This document shows positions 53,431-64,000 of a stretch of DNA of 64,000 nt, piece after piece. Each line of letters opens with the position of its first letter. The first letter of the stretch is position 1. Source of the stretch: Petaurus breviceps papuanus (lineage: Eukaryota > Chordata > Mammalia > Diprotodontia > Petauridae); contig JAMXIF010000032.1 in the NCBI GenBank assembly GCA_028583685.1, positions 8,659,352 to 8,723,351 of the forward strand. Direction: 5' to 3'. The position numbers and the translations under genes are program-made. Under the pieces are notes generated by a model. The model did no database searches, was not told the origin of the DNA, and saw only the letters and a list, made by a program, of their open reading frames with translations.

Positions 53431-53945
53431 ACTGCCATAATAAGAAAGACCTGAGTTCAAATCTAACTTCAGATACTTTTTTTTTTTTAGCAATTGGGGT
53501 TAAGTAACTTGCTCAAGGTTACTCGGCCAGTTATTTCTGGGTGTGGTGCTAAGTATCTGAGCCCAGATTTGATCCAGGTCATCCTGACACTGGAGCCGGT
53601 GCTCTTACTCGCTGAGCCACCTGGCCACCCCTAAGCAATCGGGGTTAAATAACTTGCTCAAGGTTACATGGCCAGGTGTTTCTGGGTGGGTGCTAAGTGT
53701 CTGAGCCTGGATTCGATCCCCAGGTCATCCCGACACTGGCCACCCCACTTCAGATACTTATTACAGTGTGACCCTGAGCAAGTCACTTAAGCTCTGTTTC
53801 AGTTTCTCTTCTCTAAAATAGGGATAATAATACTTTTCAGGGTGGTTATGAGAACCAAAGAAGATAATAATTATAAAGCATTTAACTCAGTGCTTGGCAC
53901 ATAGTAAGTACTATATAAATATTTATTGTAATTATTATTATTATT
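53430..53945 (+). mobile_element. T-type SINE split by a dimeric SINE
   Basis: Head 'aagacctgagttcaaatcta' to 53478 and tail from 53760 ('gtgaccctgagcaagtcact', 'gtactatataaatatttatt'). The halves join cleanly when the insert and one target copy are removed. Confidence 0.9.
53479..53746 (-). mobile_element. Tandem-dimer SINE, copy 2
   Basis: Read on the minus strand, a left arm (53746-53633) meets a right arm (53632-53491) and a T-run tail. The junction has the same 'attgcttagggg' text as copy 1. One exact 13-bp duplication, ACTTCAGATACTT, flanks the unit at 53466-53478 and 53747-53759. The left arm shares 'acccacccagaaacacctgg' with copy 1's left arm; the right arm shares 'ccacacccagaaataactgg' with copy 1's right arm. 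The left arm lacks about 30 bp of its tRNA-like head. Confidence 0.92.
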
Positions 53946-54065
53946 ATGTGTAAACTGCTATTTACGCACATCTTGTCTCCCTCAACAGAATGGAAGCTTC
54001 TTGAGGTCAGGGGCTGCCTTTGTTTTCCCTCTGTATCCCCAGTGCCTAGTATGCAGTAAGAACTA
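53946..54065 (+). mobile_element. L2 3' end
   Basis: 'atggaagcttcttgaggtca', 'tccccagtgcctagtatgca'. Confidence 0.85.
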
Positions 54066-54084
54066 AGTAGGAAGAAAAGATGGA

Positions 54085-54320
54085 AACTTTATAGTCATTT
54101 ATTAAGTACCTATTATGTAGCAGGCATTGTGTTTAATTTTTTACAAATATTATCTCATTTGATCCTCATAACAACCCTATGGGGTAGGTCTATTATTATA
54201 CCCATTTTACAATTGGTGAAACTGAGGCAGAGATTAAATGATTTACCCAGGATCACACAACTAGCTAAGCATCTGAGGCTAGAGATGAATTCAGGTCTTA
54301 TTGACTTCAGAGATCCATCT
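54085..54320 (-). mobile_element. L2 end joined to a T-type SINE
   Basis: 'gtcatttattaagtacctat' (54095-54145) leads into 'tctcatttgatcctcataac', 'ttggtgaaactgaggcagag', 'gaattcaggtcttattgact'. Confidence 0.8.
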
Positions 54321-54354
54321 AATAATAACAATAATAAAATTTACATATGTAAAT

Positions 54355-54850
54355 ATATATGGATGCTCTTGGAAAAACATGGAAAGACCTACATGAACTG
54401 ATGCAAAGTAAAATGAGCAGAACCAGGAGGACATTGTACCCAGTAACAGCAACACTGTATGGTGATCTACTATGAATAACTTAGCTGTTCTCAGGAATAC
54501 AAGGATCCAAGACATTCTGTAGGACTTATGATGAAAGATGCTGTCCATCTCCAGAGAAAGAACCGGTAGAGCCTGAATGCAGATCAAAGACACTTTTTCT
54601 TTACTTTATTTTTCTTGAGGGATTTTTTGTCTGTGATATTTTTCACAGAATGACTTACATGGAATTGTGTTTTGCATGACTACACATCAGTAACCTATGT
54701 TTATATAAACTATGCCTTCTCAATAGGGGGGTGGAAGGGGGAGAGAGAATTTAGAACTCAAAATTTGAAAAAAAAAAAGTAAAAATTTTTCTTTCATGTA
54801 ATTGGGGAAAACAAAATATTAAATAATATTTTTTAAAAGAAAAAGAATAA
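54355..54850 (+). mobile_element. L1 3' end, truncated
   Basis: 'ggaaaaacatggaaagacct', 'aaaatgagcagaaccaggag', 'gaatttagaactcaaaattt', A-rich end. Confidence 0.9.
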
Positions 54851-55234
54851 CCTATGTAACATATATGTGTGTATTAACATTGTCCCATATATATTCTATG
54901 AGCAAATACTTAACCCAAATTTTACAATAAGGTACTGTAAACACCCCATAAAAGAAAAAGAAAAAAGTCAGACTTCTTCTCTGGTTCAAAGGGAGGGCCA
55001 AAAAATAAAATTTACTTGGATTTTCCAGATCATGCGGATGCTGCACCACTAACTTTCCTGATGTGAAAGGGATAACCATATCCCATGGCTAGCAAAGCTT
55101 GAGGCTAATGTCATTGAACTGGTCTGAGAACAAGAGACACAGGACAGTTATTTCTAAGAAGCAAGTCTATAAATGGGAAATAAATTCAGTTCAACTCAAT
55201 TGTCAAATTAAAGATGAGTGGGTGGTACTGAGCA
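54851..55234. other. Unassigned sequence
   Basis: Nothing recognised. Confidence 0.45.
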
Positions 55235-55395
55235 GTTTAGACAGGGGTCAGAAGAGAGGCCTTGGTTTGGGCTCTGGAGGTAAAAGTGAGCCTGGCGACC
55301 CTGCACTCCCTCACTCAAATCTAAGCCAACTGCAAGTCATGTCATCATTTCCCTGATGTCATGGTCCCTCTTGGAAAACAAAGGACAGACACAGC
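55235..55395 (+). mobile_element. RTE-X-like LINE 3' end
   Basis: 'ggcctggtttgggct'-type start, 'cctgcactccctcactcaaa', 'gtcatcatttccctgatgtc', end 'aaacaaaggacagacacagc'. Opposite orientation to 29728-29900. Confidence 0.65.
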
Positions 55396-55614
55396 AAGGT
55401 TTTCAGCTGGTATTATGAAAACATATCGATTAGGAAGTCCTCCTGGCCTCCAGTAGCCTTCCTCTTGGCAAGAGAGAGTTGATAGTTGAATGTCAGCAGG
55501 GAGTGACTGACCCCTGCCTTTTTCAGAGTTCCTCACAGAGCAGTAACTAACCCAACCCAAAAGAGCCTTTCCCCTGGAAAATCAGAATCTGGGGATTCTG
55601 CTTCCTCCCACAGC

Positions 55615-55950
55615 AATGTTTTCTTATGCCTTATTTCCTGCCCTCCCTCACAACAGTCCTCACTTCAGTCCAGTGACAAGAGTCTCTTTGCTGTCCCTCA
55701 CACAGAACACTCCATTTCCTGACTTTCTCTGGCCGTCCTTCATGCCTGGACTTCTCTCCCTCCTCATATCTGCCTCCCACTTCCCAGCTTCCTTCAGGTC
55801 TCTTTTCCCAGTCCTCTAGGACATCCCTTATTTGTACATCAGTGCCTCCTCCGATACATTATGAGCTCCCTGAGGACAGGGACTAGTGAAGCCTCAGCTG
55901 TTGCCCCAGTGACTGGCACATAGTCGATGTTTAATAAATGTGGGGACTGA
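55615..55950 (+). mobile_element. L2 LINE 3' end
   Basis: 'acagaacactccatttcctg', 'ccttcatgcctggacttctc', 'attatgagctccctgaggac', 'gtgactggcacatagtcgat'. Confidence 0.85.
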
Positions 55951-55994
55951 CTAGCTGCCACCTCAATGTGGACACTCTCTTCATACTGTAATTA

Positions 55995-56118
55995 AGAGCC
56001 TTAGAGAATGATCCAGAATGCCGAGATGAGACAACTTGCCTCAAGTCTGGGGCAAGACTTGAACCCAGGTTTTCCTAAGGGCAAGACCCACCTGTGCTTT
56101 ATCCACTGTACTTTTTCA
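55995..56118 (-). mobile_element. T-type SINE fragment
   Basis: 'caagacttgaacccaggttt' and 'gctttatccactgtac'. Confidence 0.65.
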
Positions 56119-57105
56119 GTTAACTTTGAAATATATTGAATTTTGTTAGCATTAGAAATGTTGGCAAAAAGTAAAACCAGGTTCTTTGTCTCTTACTATT
56201 TCAAATTGAAAATGTACAGTATAGTGTGTTTCAGGGCTGACTGAGTGGTTTTACCAGTAAAACTGATGCGTGTTATATGAGCTTGCATCAAGTTCTTGAC
56301 TGTTCACAACTGACTGACAGGCAATCATAGAGTAACATGCCACAGTTAGACTGTTTATCAGATGAGGCCACCTTGACTCTCACTGTTGGGTAGATTAAAT
56401 GGTCCTGTGCAACTGGAATGACTATAGCGTCCTGCCCAAAAGGCATTAGGAGAAACCCTTGATGACATCATGGTCCTGGAAAAACACAAGCTGGGTTTGT
56501 GTTTTTGGAATGCTTTGAATTCCTCAGAGTCTTCCAAAGAACCACCTGTATTCCCTTTGATTCTTAACATCACCCTCTCACTCTCTCACTCTCCCTCCCC
56601 TGGTTCTGAACCTAGTCAAGCACTTCAACAGCAGCCTTGACCTTCTGTTCTCTCTTCTCTCTGGGTACCCTTAGGCCTCTCCAGCATGGGCTCCCTGCCT
56701 AGAGTAGCAGAAGAACATGATCCATGAGCCATGTTAACTTTCCTGTTGGGGCTATTTCCTGTTCCTCTCCCTGATCTTGTTTTGGGGGGTTTGTGTATTT
56801 TGTTTTTGTTTCTTACTAGATCTAATTATGAAGACATAGTTGCTACTAGGAAATGGTTAGGAATTTCTACAGGCCACCTGTGTCCTTCCTTTTGCCAAGA
56901 AAAGGGTGATGGGTAGATTTCAGCAAAGGTACCTTTGGGATTTTATATCTTTGAAATGATGGAGGAGGACGTAAGGAGGAGGGGGGAGTCATTGTTTTTG
57001 AGGTAGGCCTTTCACAGTTTAAAATTCACTTTGTCCATGATGGCTTAGCCCTTAATCACTTAATCATTAATTAATGAGGGTGTTGCCTCAGTCAAACTGA
57101 GACAT
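56119..57105. other. Unassigned 1 kb, no gene seen
   Basis: Includes a short CT run near 56570-56600. Frames at 56358-56573 and 56731-56916 are short and featureless. Confidence 0.5.
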
Positions 57106-57107
57106 GC

Positions 57108-57202
57108 TAGTTAAGTGTTAGGTATCTGAAGTTGGATTTGAACACAGATCCTCCTGACTCCAGAGCTGGTGCTCTATTCACTGAGCCACCTAGCTACCCC
57201 AA
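57108..57202 (-). mobile_element. W-type SINE, head half
   Basis: 'gttaagtgttaggtatctga', 'gatcctcctgactccagagc', 'tattcactgagccacctagc'. Confidence 0.85.
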
Positions 57203-57324
57203 ACCCTATTCCTTCTTGATGTATTCTCAGAACAATTTCTGATATCTACCACTTAAGCCTTAGTATTCATGAGAGACACAATATCTTTGTGTTTGAGTAA
57301 GACAACATTTTTCTAATATTTGTT

Positions 57325-57645
57325 TTTAATAGTGGTTTTTTTTTTACAATTCTTAGCATTCATTTTTCTAAGATTTGAGTTCCAAATTTTTCTCCCTCCC
57401 TACCTCCCCTCCTCTCTTCCTAAAATGGTAAGCAATTTGATATAAGTTACATATGTGCATTTATTAAAACATATTTCCATATTAGTCACAGTTGTGAAAG
57501 AAGAGAAACAGATAAAAAAGAAAAAATAAAGTGAGAAAAGTTTGCTTCAATCTGCATTCAGAGTCTATCAGTTCTTTATCTGGATGTGGATAGCACTTTT
57601 TATCACGAGTCCTTGTAATTGATAAGACAATAGTTGTGAAGAGCT
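57325..57645 (-). mobile_element. L1 3' end
   Basis: 'caaatttttctccctcccta', 'gcttcaatctgcattcagag', 'ttctttatctggatgtggat'. The same 3' UTR text recurs at 58745-59010. Confidence 0.85.
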
Positions 57646-57839
57646 TAGTAAGGTGCCTGGAACATGGAAGGTGCCTGTTCCCTTTCTTTTCCCCTTAAAG
57701 CCTGATGGTTTTAAAACCAAAGATGTTACCCTCCATTAAAGAAATTCTAGGCATGACCAGGAGATTTTAGAATTATGGTTGAGGTGGGGAGGGGGAGATA
57801 AGACTGAAGACCTTCCCAGACCATTGAGATCATGGTAAC

Positions 57840-57985
57840 TGACCTTTAAATAGAATTTTAAGGATTGCAAAGCACTTTACAGGTATTATGTGATTCAACA
57901 AACACAACACCCTTATGCGGTAAGTGCTAAAAATATCATTCTCCTCAGTGGACAGGAAGTTGAAGCACCTAGAAGTGACTTATTA
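57840..57985 (-). mobile_element. T-type SINE fragment
   Basis: 'gattgcaaagcactttacag' and 'tcctcagtggacaggaagtt'. Confidence 0.75.
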
Positions 57986-58480
57986 GTGAGTCAACAAGTA
58001 TTTATTAATTGCTTATTATGCACCAGGCACTATACAAAGCACTGGGGAAACAAAGAAGGGCAACAGCTGCCTATTGTAGTGCATGGAACACTGGACCTGG
58101 AGTTAGAAAGCTCTGAGTTCAAATGTGACCTCTGACACTTACTACCTGTGTGATCCTGGGCAGGTCACTTAATCCCTATTTGCCTCAATTCCTCATCTGT
58201 AAAATGGGAGCACAGTAGAGAAGGATACTCCAGTATCTTTGCCAAGAAAACCCCAAAAGGGGTCACAAAGACTCATGGAACAACCATACAACAGGCTCAA
58301 GAATCTCACATTCTAATGGAGAAAAAAAGCATTTAAATAACAAGCCATTTAAAAGATACAAATTGGAGGTGAAAGGTAACCTCAGAATGGAAGGCACTAG
58401 CAGATGAAAGGGCTGGGAAAGACTTCTGGAACAAAGTGGGATTTGAGCTGAGACTCAAAGGAAGATCAGGATGCTCCCTG
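57986..58480 (-). mobile_element. L2 3' region, split by an M SINE
   Basis: 'agtcaacaagtatttattaa', 'caccaggcactatacaaagc', then 'aatctcacattctaatggag', 'gagctgagactcaaaggaag'. Confidence 0.85.
58062..58292 (+). mobile_element. M-type SINE
   Basis: 'gagttcaaatgtgacctctg', 'ttgcctcaattcctcatctg', 'agaaaaccccaaaaggggtc'. Confidence 0.95.
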
Positions 58481-58717
58481 ACAAAGGAGGAAGGCTTGCC
58501 CAAGGTTACCCAGCTGGTGTGTGAGAAAGGACTGGAAAAACTATCTTTCTGTATCTCACGGAACTTCATTCATTCTTTCCAAGGCTCAATACTGTCTCTC
58601 CTCCACTATATATCCTTCAGTTCAGTTCAGGTTAGCCTTAAATGGAAGCTAACCCGGACAGGAAGAGAAAGCCTAACTGGGGCTGGGTCAGGAAGAATTG
58701 ATGAATACGTGTTATTT

Positions 58718-59612
58718 TTAAAAATGTATTTGTTTATTTTTAGTTTTCAACACTCACTTCCATAAGATTTTGAATTTTAACATTTCTCCCCCTCTCTCCC
58801 CTCCCCCCTCCTTAAGACAGCAATCTGACATATGCTCTATATATATATTCATGTTACACATATTTTCACATGAGTCATGTTGTAAAGAAGCGTTAGAATC
58901 AATGGGAGCAACCATGTGAAAGAAGAAACGAAACAAAACAAAGAGAGCAAAGAATTTGCTTCAATCTACATTCAGACTCTGTAATTCTTTCTCTGGATGG
59001 GAATAGTATTTTCCATCATGAGTCTTTTGGAGTTGTCTTAGATCCTTGCATTGCTGAGAAGAGCTAAGTCTATCAAAATTAGTCATTGCACAATGTTCTC
59101 TTGGCTCTGCTCACTTCACTCTGTTTCAGTTCATACAAGTCCTTCCGGGTTTTTCTGAAATCTGCCTGTTTATCATTTCTTATAGCACAATAGTATTCCA
59201 TTACATTCATATACCACAACTCATTTAGCCATTCCCCAATTGATGGGCATCTCCTCAGTTTCCAATTCTTTGCCACCACAAAAAAAAAAAAAGTTGCTAT
59301 AAATGTTTTTGTACATGTGGGTCCTTTTCTCATTTGTATGATCTCTTTGGGTTACAACCCTAGAAGTGGTATTGCTGGGTCAAAGGGTATGCACATAGCC
59401 CAGTGCATTAGTGTTCCAATTTTCCCACATCTTCTCCAACATTTATCATTTTCCTGTTTTATCATGTCAGCCAATCTGATAGATGTGAGGTGGTCCTCAG
59501 AGATGGTTTTGATTTGCATTTTTCTAATCAATAGTGATTTAGAGCATTTTTTCATATGACTATATATAGCTCTAATTTATTTATCTGTTCATATCCTTTG
59601 GCCATTTTGAAT
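58718..59612 (-). mobile_element. L1 3' end with ORF2 C-terminus
   Basis: About 0.9 kb. On the minus strand the 59333-59079 frame reads AKNWKLRRCPSIGEWLNELWYMNVMEYYCAIRNDKQADFRKT in overlapping parts, the marsupial counterpart of the human AKTWNQPKCP...MEYYAAIKNDEF end of ORF2. The 3' UTR fills 58745-59060. It is 5'-truncated near 59612, just left of the probable LTR. Confidence 0.92.
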
Positions 59613-59639
59613 GTGTTATTGTTATTATATTTGATACAC

Positions 59640-60469
59640 TGTAATGGCAAACAAAATAGGATTTTTTGCTGTTTTTCTGGACTGAGTTTTAGCTAGTCAA
59701 GTGCCTTTGAGCATCTTCATTCATTGTATCATGAGTCTTTGATTGGAAACTTGTCCTTAATAAGCCTAAGGGAACTTGAAGATCTCCCCTGTCCTTAATA
59801 GGTCAAATGTAATCACATGGGAGCCCAAGATGGGAGGAACTTGCCTAAAGAGTGGAACAGGAAGGAGTTGATAAGAGCATGAGCAGAACTGAGAGAAAGA
59901 ATATTTGTGATGGTGGCAGTCTGTTGATCTATGTTACTTTCTCAGACAGAAAGTGAATTGAGATGATAGCGCTAATAATGTGTGTAAATATTGTTGTAGC
60001 CCTGTTGAGCTTTGTTTTCCTAGAAACATAAATTGTGAAGAGCTTGGAGTGGAGCAGTCCCTGTGAGCTGAGATATGGAACAGGAGTGGAGAGCTGCAGT
60101 CAAGCTGGTGAACTCATGGAGAAGGAGCCTGGGGTTTGCAAGCCAGTCTGCCTCAAGATAAAAGAGGACTTGACTTTGGATACTCTGTATTCACTGATGA
60201 GATTGTAACTTACTGTGATCTAGGGGTGGATGGTGTTTGTATTTTCTGTCACCTCTTAAAGATGACTATAAGATGCACTGAATGATATGTTTTATTTAAG
60301 ACTATGTGGCCACCTTAGTAATAAGTTGTTATGTTATGTTGTTGTGAATGTTATGCTTTAGTTTCTTGAATGTTATACTTTAGTTTATTTATGAATAAAT
60401 AAAGAGTTCATTATATTATGCAATTAGACCCTTGAAGTTATTCATAGCAGAAGTCCTCAGGAGAGGACA
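59640..60469 (+). mobile_element. Probable LTR of a retrovirus-like element
   Basis: 830 bp from TGTAATGG to GAGGACA, flanked by TACAC at 59635-59639 and 60470-60474. A polyadenylation signal (AATAAATAAAG) lies near 60395. No internal region is seen on the left. An alternative is that the right limit lies further on, near 60610, where 'ttggtgacccaagaggcag' resembles a primer-binding region. Bounds are therefore tentative; family unnamed, moderately old. Confidence 0.5.
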
Positions 60470-60474
60470 TACAC

Positions 60475-60965
60475 ATAGGAGAAGTTTAGCACTGCCTGCC
60501 AGTCCTAAATCATTGCACTATCAAAGATCTTAGAGCATGGTCTTCTATATTAAGCAATATATTTGAAGACTGGTTAAATATTTAAGTCCTCAGCAGCCTT
60601 GGTGCTTTCTTTACTTTTGGTGACCCAAGAGGCAGGGACCAGAAGGCCAAATTAAAGAGAGAGATGAAGGTGAATAAAAGAACATGGGGAAAGATTCAAT
60701 TTGTAACATTTATAAGTTTTAAGAATGTGCAAAAGGAAGGCCAAGACCTTTGGTAGTAAATATTTTGTAAACTGGTATGATTTTTTTTTGTTACAGACTA
60801 GCTGTTGGGAAACAATGATTCACACTCTTCAATTTATATATGAAGAAATGATGAACCAGATAAAGTCACATGTGGTCACTCATAGGTTCCTAAAAAGAAT
60901 TCTCCATTACATCTAAATGACATTTAACTGGGGGATTAGAAAGTCCTATTGCTTTGGAAAGAAAT
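60475..60965. other. Unassigned, possibly LTR-associated
   Basis: No gene. See the neighbouring LTR entry for the possible continuation near 60610. Confidence 0.4.
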
Positions 60966-60967
60966 AA

Positions 60968-61055
60968 CCCAATTAGGTGATGTTGGGAGAAAAGCACTGG
61001 GTTTGCAGTAAGAAGATCTGGGTTCAAGTCCTGACTTTGTTACTGAATATGTAAC
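60968..61055 (+). mobile_element. T-type SINE head
   Basis: 'gcactgggtttgcagtaaga' and 'agatctgggttcaagtcctg'. Confidence 0.7.
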
Positions 61056-61144
61056 CAGGGGTACATGTGTAACCTCCTCCTGACTTATTTTAGAACTTTT
61101 TTCAAAAAGAACAGAATAGGTAAAAAGGAGGTAGGGTAGTTTAT

Positions 61145-61372
61145 CATCAATCAGACAGTCAATAAATATTCATTAAGAGCCAATGTGTCAGGAACTGTAC
61201 TAAGCACTGAAGATACAAATTTTAAAAAAGATAAAAGGTAATCCCTCAAAGAGGTAATCCCTCAAATCTCAAGGAGCTCACAGTCTAACGGGGGAGAAAA
61301 CATGAACCCAACTAGATATAAACAAGCTACAATCAGAATAAATTGAAAATAATTCATTGAGGGGAGGGGTAA
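61145..61372 (-). mobile_element. L2 3' end
   Basis: 'cagacagtcaataaatattc', 'tcaaggagctcacagtctaa'. A small duplication of 'gtaatccctcaaa' lies at about 61241-61267. Confidence 0.85.
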
Positions 61373-62450
61373 GAATTGGTTGGTTATTGTCCTTCATTCT
61401 CAAAGAGGACCAAAATGACATCACTATGTTGGAGTCAAGTATGTCCTATTGCAACTGACCAGACATATGAACTTGGAAGACTCTACCACAGGCCAGACAG
61501 AAATAGTCCATGTGAATATTTGGAGTGGATATGTCTCTAAAATTTGTGCATCTCTTGTTTCTTTTGAGCTACCTCAATTCTGCTTCCCTCAGAGCACAGC
61601 AATTTCTTTGATGCAGGATGGTCCTTTGACAATGTCTCCAATGCCTCACAATGGATTCCAAAATTCTTCATAGAGACCTTGAGAGTGTTATTGCATTGCT
61701 TATTCTGGCCTCCATATGAGCACTTGCCTCGTGTGAGTTCTTTGTAAAGTAGTCTTATAAGCAAACGTACATTTGGCATTCAAACAATATGGCCAGGTCA
61801 TCGGGGTTGTGCTCTCTGCAGTACAGTCTGAATAATGAACCTCAGTGCCCAGTGCCTTATCTTACTAGGTGATCTTCAGAATCTTCCTAAGACAATTCAC
61901 ATGGAAGCAATTCAGTTTCCTGTCCAGGTTTCATAGGTGTATAATAATGGGGTCAGCACAACGGCTTTATAGACTTTAAGTGTGGTAGGTGGTCCAATAG
62001 CTCTTCTCTTACACACTTTCAGAGCCTCTCAAACGCTGCACTAGCTCTGGCAATGAGTGTGGCAACCTCATCATCTATGTGTAAATCTCTGGAAAGGGTA
62101 TTGCCAAGGTAAGTGAACTCACTCATCCACAGCATTCAATACTTCTCCATTTGCTGTAACTGATGGTTCCACATGTAGATGGTGTGGTGCTGGCTGGGGG
62201 AGAGCTGTTTTCTTGGTGTTAATTGTTAGGCCACATTCAGCATGAGCAGCAGAGAATTGATCCATACACTATCTCAGAAGCTGCATTGAATGTACAATCA
62301 TCTGTGAACAATTCTTCCTCCACTTTAGTCTTGGCTTGTAGCCTTTTCAAGTTAAATAATTTTACCATCAGTGTGGTAACTGATCTTGGTGCCATTTTCA
62401 TCTTCCTTAAAGGCATATGGCAACAATGCTGAAAACATGCTAAAAAGCAT

Positions 62451-62607
62451 AGGGCGACTAGGTGGTGTGGTGAATAGAGCACCAGCCCTGGGGTCAGGAG
62501 GACCTAAGTTCAAATCCGGCCTCAGACACTTAACATGTACTAGCCATGTGACCTTGGGCAAGTCACTTAACCCCAATTGCCCTGCCTTCCCCCCTTCCAA
62601 AAAAAAG
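62451..62607 (+). mobile_element. W-type SINE with target duplication
   Basis: 'gggcgactaggtggtgtggt' to 'ccaattgccctgccttcccc' and an A-rich tail. TAAAAAGCAT repeats at 62441-62450 and 62608-62617. It lies in the RT-bearing LINE. Confidence 0.95.
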
Positions 62608-63319
62608 TAAAAAGCATGGGAGTAAGCACACAGCCTTATTTCATTCCATTGGTGACTGGGAAAGCATGAGAGAATTGTCCATTAGCATACCATCACGAAA
62701 CTGATATACAATAAGATGGACTTCTCCTGGTAACCAAATTTTGCTGTGATATTCCACAAGCCCTCATGACTGACAGTTTCAAAGGCCACAGTTAGATTGA
62801 TGAACATTGTATACAGACTGTTCTCTTGGCATTTCCCTTGAAGTTGTCAGGCAATAAACACCATTCTTTGTCCCTTTTTGAAGCCACACTGGCTCTCAGA
62901 TAGATGACCATCTTCCAGGTGAAGGAAGTTAAGGAGGACTCTGTCAATAATCTTGCCAGCAATGACTAAGAGAGAGACACCCCCCCCCCAACCCCCCCCA
63001 TGTCCCCCCACTCCATGATTGTCACAGGACAATCTATTTCCATTACCTTTATGGAAATGGACAATCAGGCATCCTTGAACTCCTGGGAGATAACCTCCTT
63101 CTGCCATATAACCCAGAAAATTTCCTTGAGAATCTCAGCTGGAATAGAATCAGCATCATGTACTTTGCTACACAAGAGATGCCAAATACTATTCAAAACC
63201 TCTTCTTCAGTTTGTGAAGTCTGGCTAGTGAGGAATTGACTTCAACCTGAGGTATATGGTCAATGGTTTCAACATGGATTGATGACTGTCTGTTGAGAAC
63301 ACAATGGAAGTGTTTAGCC

Positions 63320-63524
63320 CAGGGGTGGGGAACCTGTGACCTAGAGGCCTCATGTGACCCTTCTTGGGTGGAGTGTTTTTTTTGGCTGAGTTCAAGTTTT
63401 ACAGAACAAATCTTTCTGCTGAGGTTATTTGTTCTGTAAAGTTTGGATTCAGTCAAAAGACTGGCTGCATTTGAAGACCTAGAGGGCCACATGTGGTGTT
63501 GAGGCCACGGGTTCCCCACCCCTG
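63320..63524. mobile_element. hAT-type palindromic MITE, best preserved
   Basis: 205 bp from CAGGGGTGGGGAACC to GGTTCCCCACCCCTG, with an exact 8-bp duplication GTTTAGCC at 63312-63319 and 63525-63532. 'acagaacaaat' and 'atttgttctgt' pair in the centre, so nearly the whole element can fold back. Termini and 8-bp duplications fit hAT; there is no transposase. Confidence 0.95.
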
Positions 63525-64000
63525 GTTTAGCCTATCTCTCCAGGATTATGTCCTTAGCACTAATCAATGTAATTCTATCAACACTGAGTAGTTGAGATGC
63601 ACCATAGGTCTTGGACCCAGAAAGAGCCTTCAGGACATCATAAAAGCACTTTGGATTGTTTCTATCTGTGCAAAACTAATTTCGTCTGCCTTCTTGTTGA
63701 GCCAAGAACCCAGCATCTCCCTAAGCTTTGATTGCATTTTACTCTTGATGGAATTAAACATCGTCTTCTTAGATACAGATGAACTATCCTGCTGGTAAAC
63801 CCTGTGCAGTTCTTGTTTTTTCATTTAGCAGCTTCTGAATTTCCCATCATTTTCATGAAACCAATCTTTATGTTTGCAAGTGTCCTGGTCCAGATGAATA
63901 AATGAAGCATTTTACACCACGTCTCTGAAAGCTGCCCACTCCTGCCCCACTGCTGCCAACTTTGTATTGGCCCAGCTTTCCCTCCAAGTTAGCAGCAAGC

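Larger units (their letters stand above)
61378..64000 (-). mobile_element. RTE-X-like non-LTR LINE, RT region to 3' end
   Basis: A long minus-strand copy running off the right edge. Frames in order along the element: KMQSKLREMLGSWLNKKADE (near 63740), WAKHFHCVLNRQSS (near 63290), GKIIDRVLLNFLHLEDGHLS and ESQCGFKKGQRMVFIA (62847-62960), FTDDC, the catalytic box (62294-62308), and YKELTRGKCSYGGQNKQC (near 61700). This resembles elements whose RT reads HLEDGHLPESQCGFRKGRGT and LFADDCALNA; I place it near RTE-X/L4 without certainty. The 3' terminus is at about 61378. Multiple frameshifts; inactive. Confidence 0.75.

Overview
This window is nuclear DNA from a marsupial. The evidence is its repeat content: many short tRNA-headed CORE-SINEs of the WSINE1 kind, Mar1-type CORE-SINEs with an RTE/BovB-like tail, MIR/Ther1 SINEs with an L2 tail, very abundant L2 fragments, marsupial L1 3' ends and a half-L1 (HAL1). 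I cannot fix the species. I found no host protein-coding exon, tRNA, rRNA or CRISPR array that I can defend; the window reads as intergenic or deep intronic sequence. Family names come from memory of consensus sequences, not from a search.

Shorthand: W = WSINE1-like SINE (about 150 bp, A-rich tail); M = Mar1-like SINE (tRNA-CORE head, RTE/BovB-like tail); T = MIR/Ther1-like SINE (L2-like tail); RTE-X-like = a non-LTR element whose exact clade I could not settle.

Layout. 1-3.6 kb: L2 and L1 ends, about 2 kb of unassigned sequence and a long CT/GT/CA microsatellite. 3.6-7.6 kb: a 2.4 kb L2 reverse transcriptase remnant and the 3' end of L2. 10-14.6 kb: an L1 3' segment carrying a dimeric SINE, followed by a nearly complete 2.8 kb HAL1. 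14.6-22 kb: L2 (minus) with nested SINEs. 22.6-24.4 kb: unassigned sequence holding a 160 bp direct repeat. 25-33 kb: dense SINEs, a Tc1/mariner-type MITE in a T SINE, GA tracts. 33-38.4 kb: unassigned sequence with a perfect CRE palindrome, a three-level nest (L2 > W SINE > solo LTR), and a 390 bp direct repeat. 38.4-53 kb: L2, SINEs, three palindromic hAT-type MITEs, G-rich tracts. 53.5 kb: a second dimeric SINE. 54-61 kb: L1 ends and a probable LTR. 61.4-64 kb: an RTE-X-like LINE on the minus strand that runs off the right edge and contains a W SINE and the best-preserved hAT-type MITE.

The most unusual structure is a tandem-dimer SINE found twice, in opposite orientations, each time between one pair of target-site duplications and with arm-specific differences shared by both copies. 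This points to a dimeric master element, comparable in architecture to the primate Alu dimer. Nested insertions with intact target duplications also give a relative age order: L2, L1, RTE-X-like and T elements are hosts; W, dimer, MITE and LTR copies are later arrivals.
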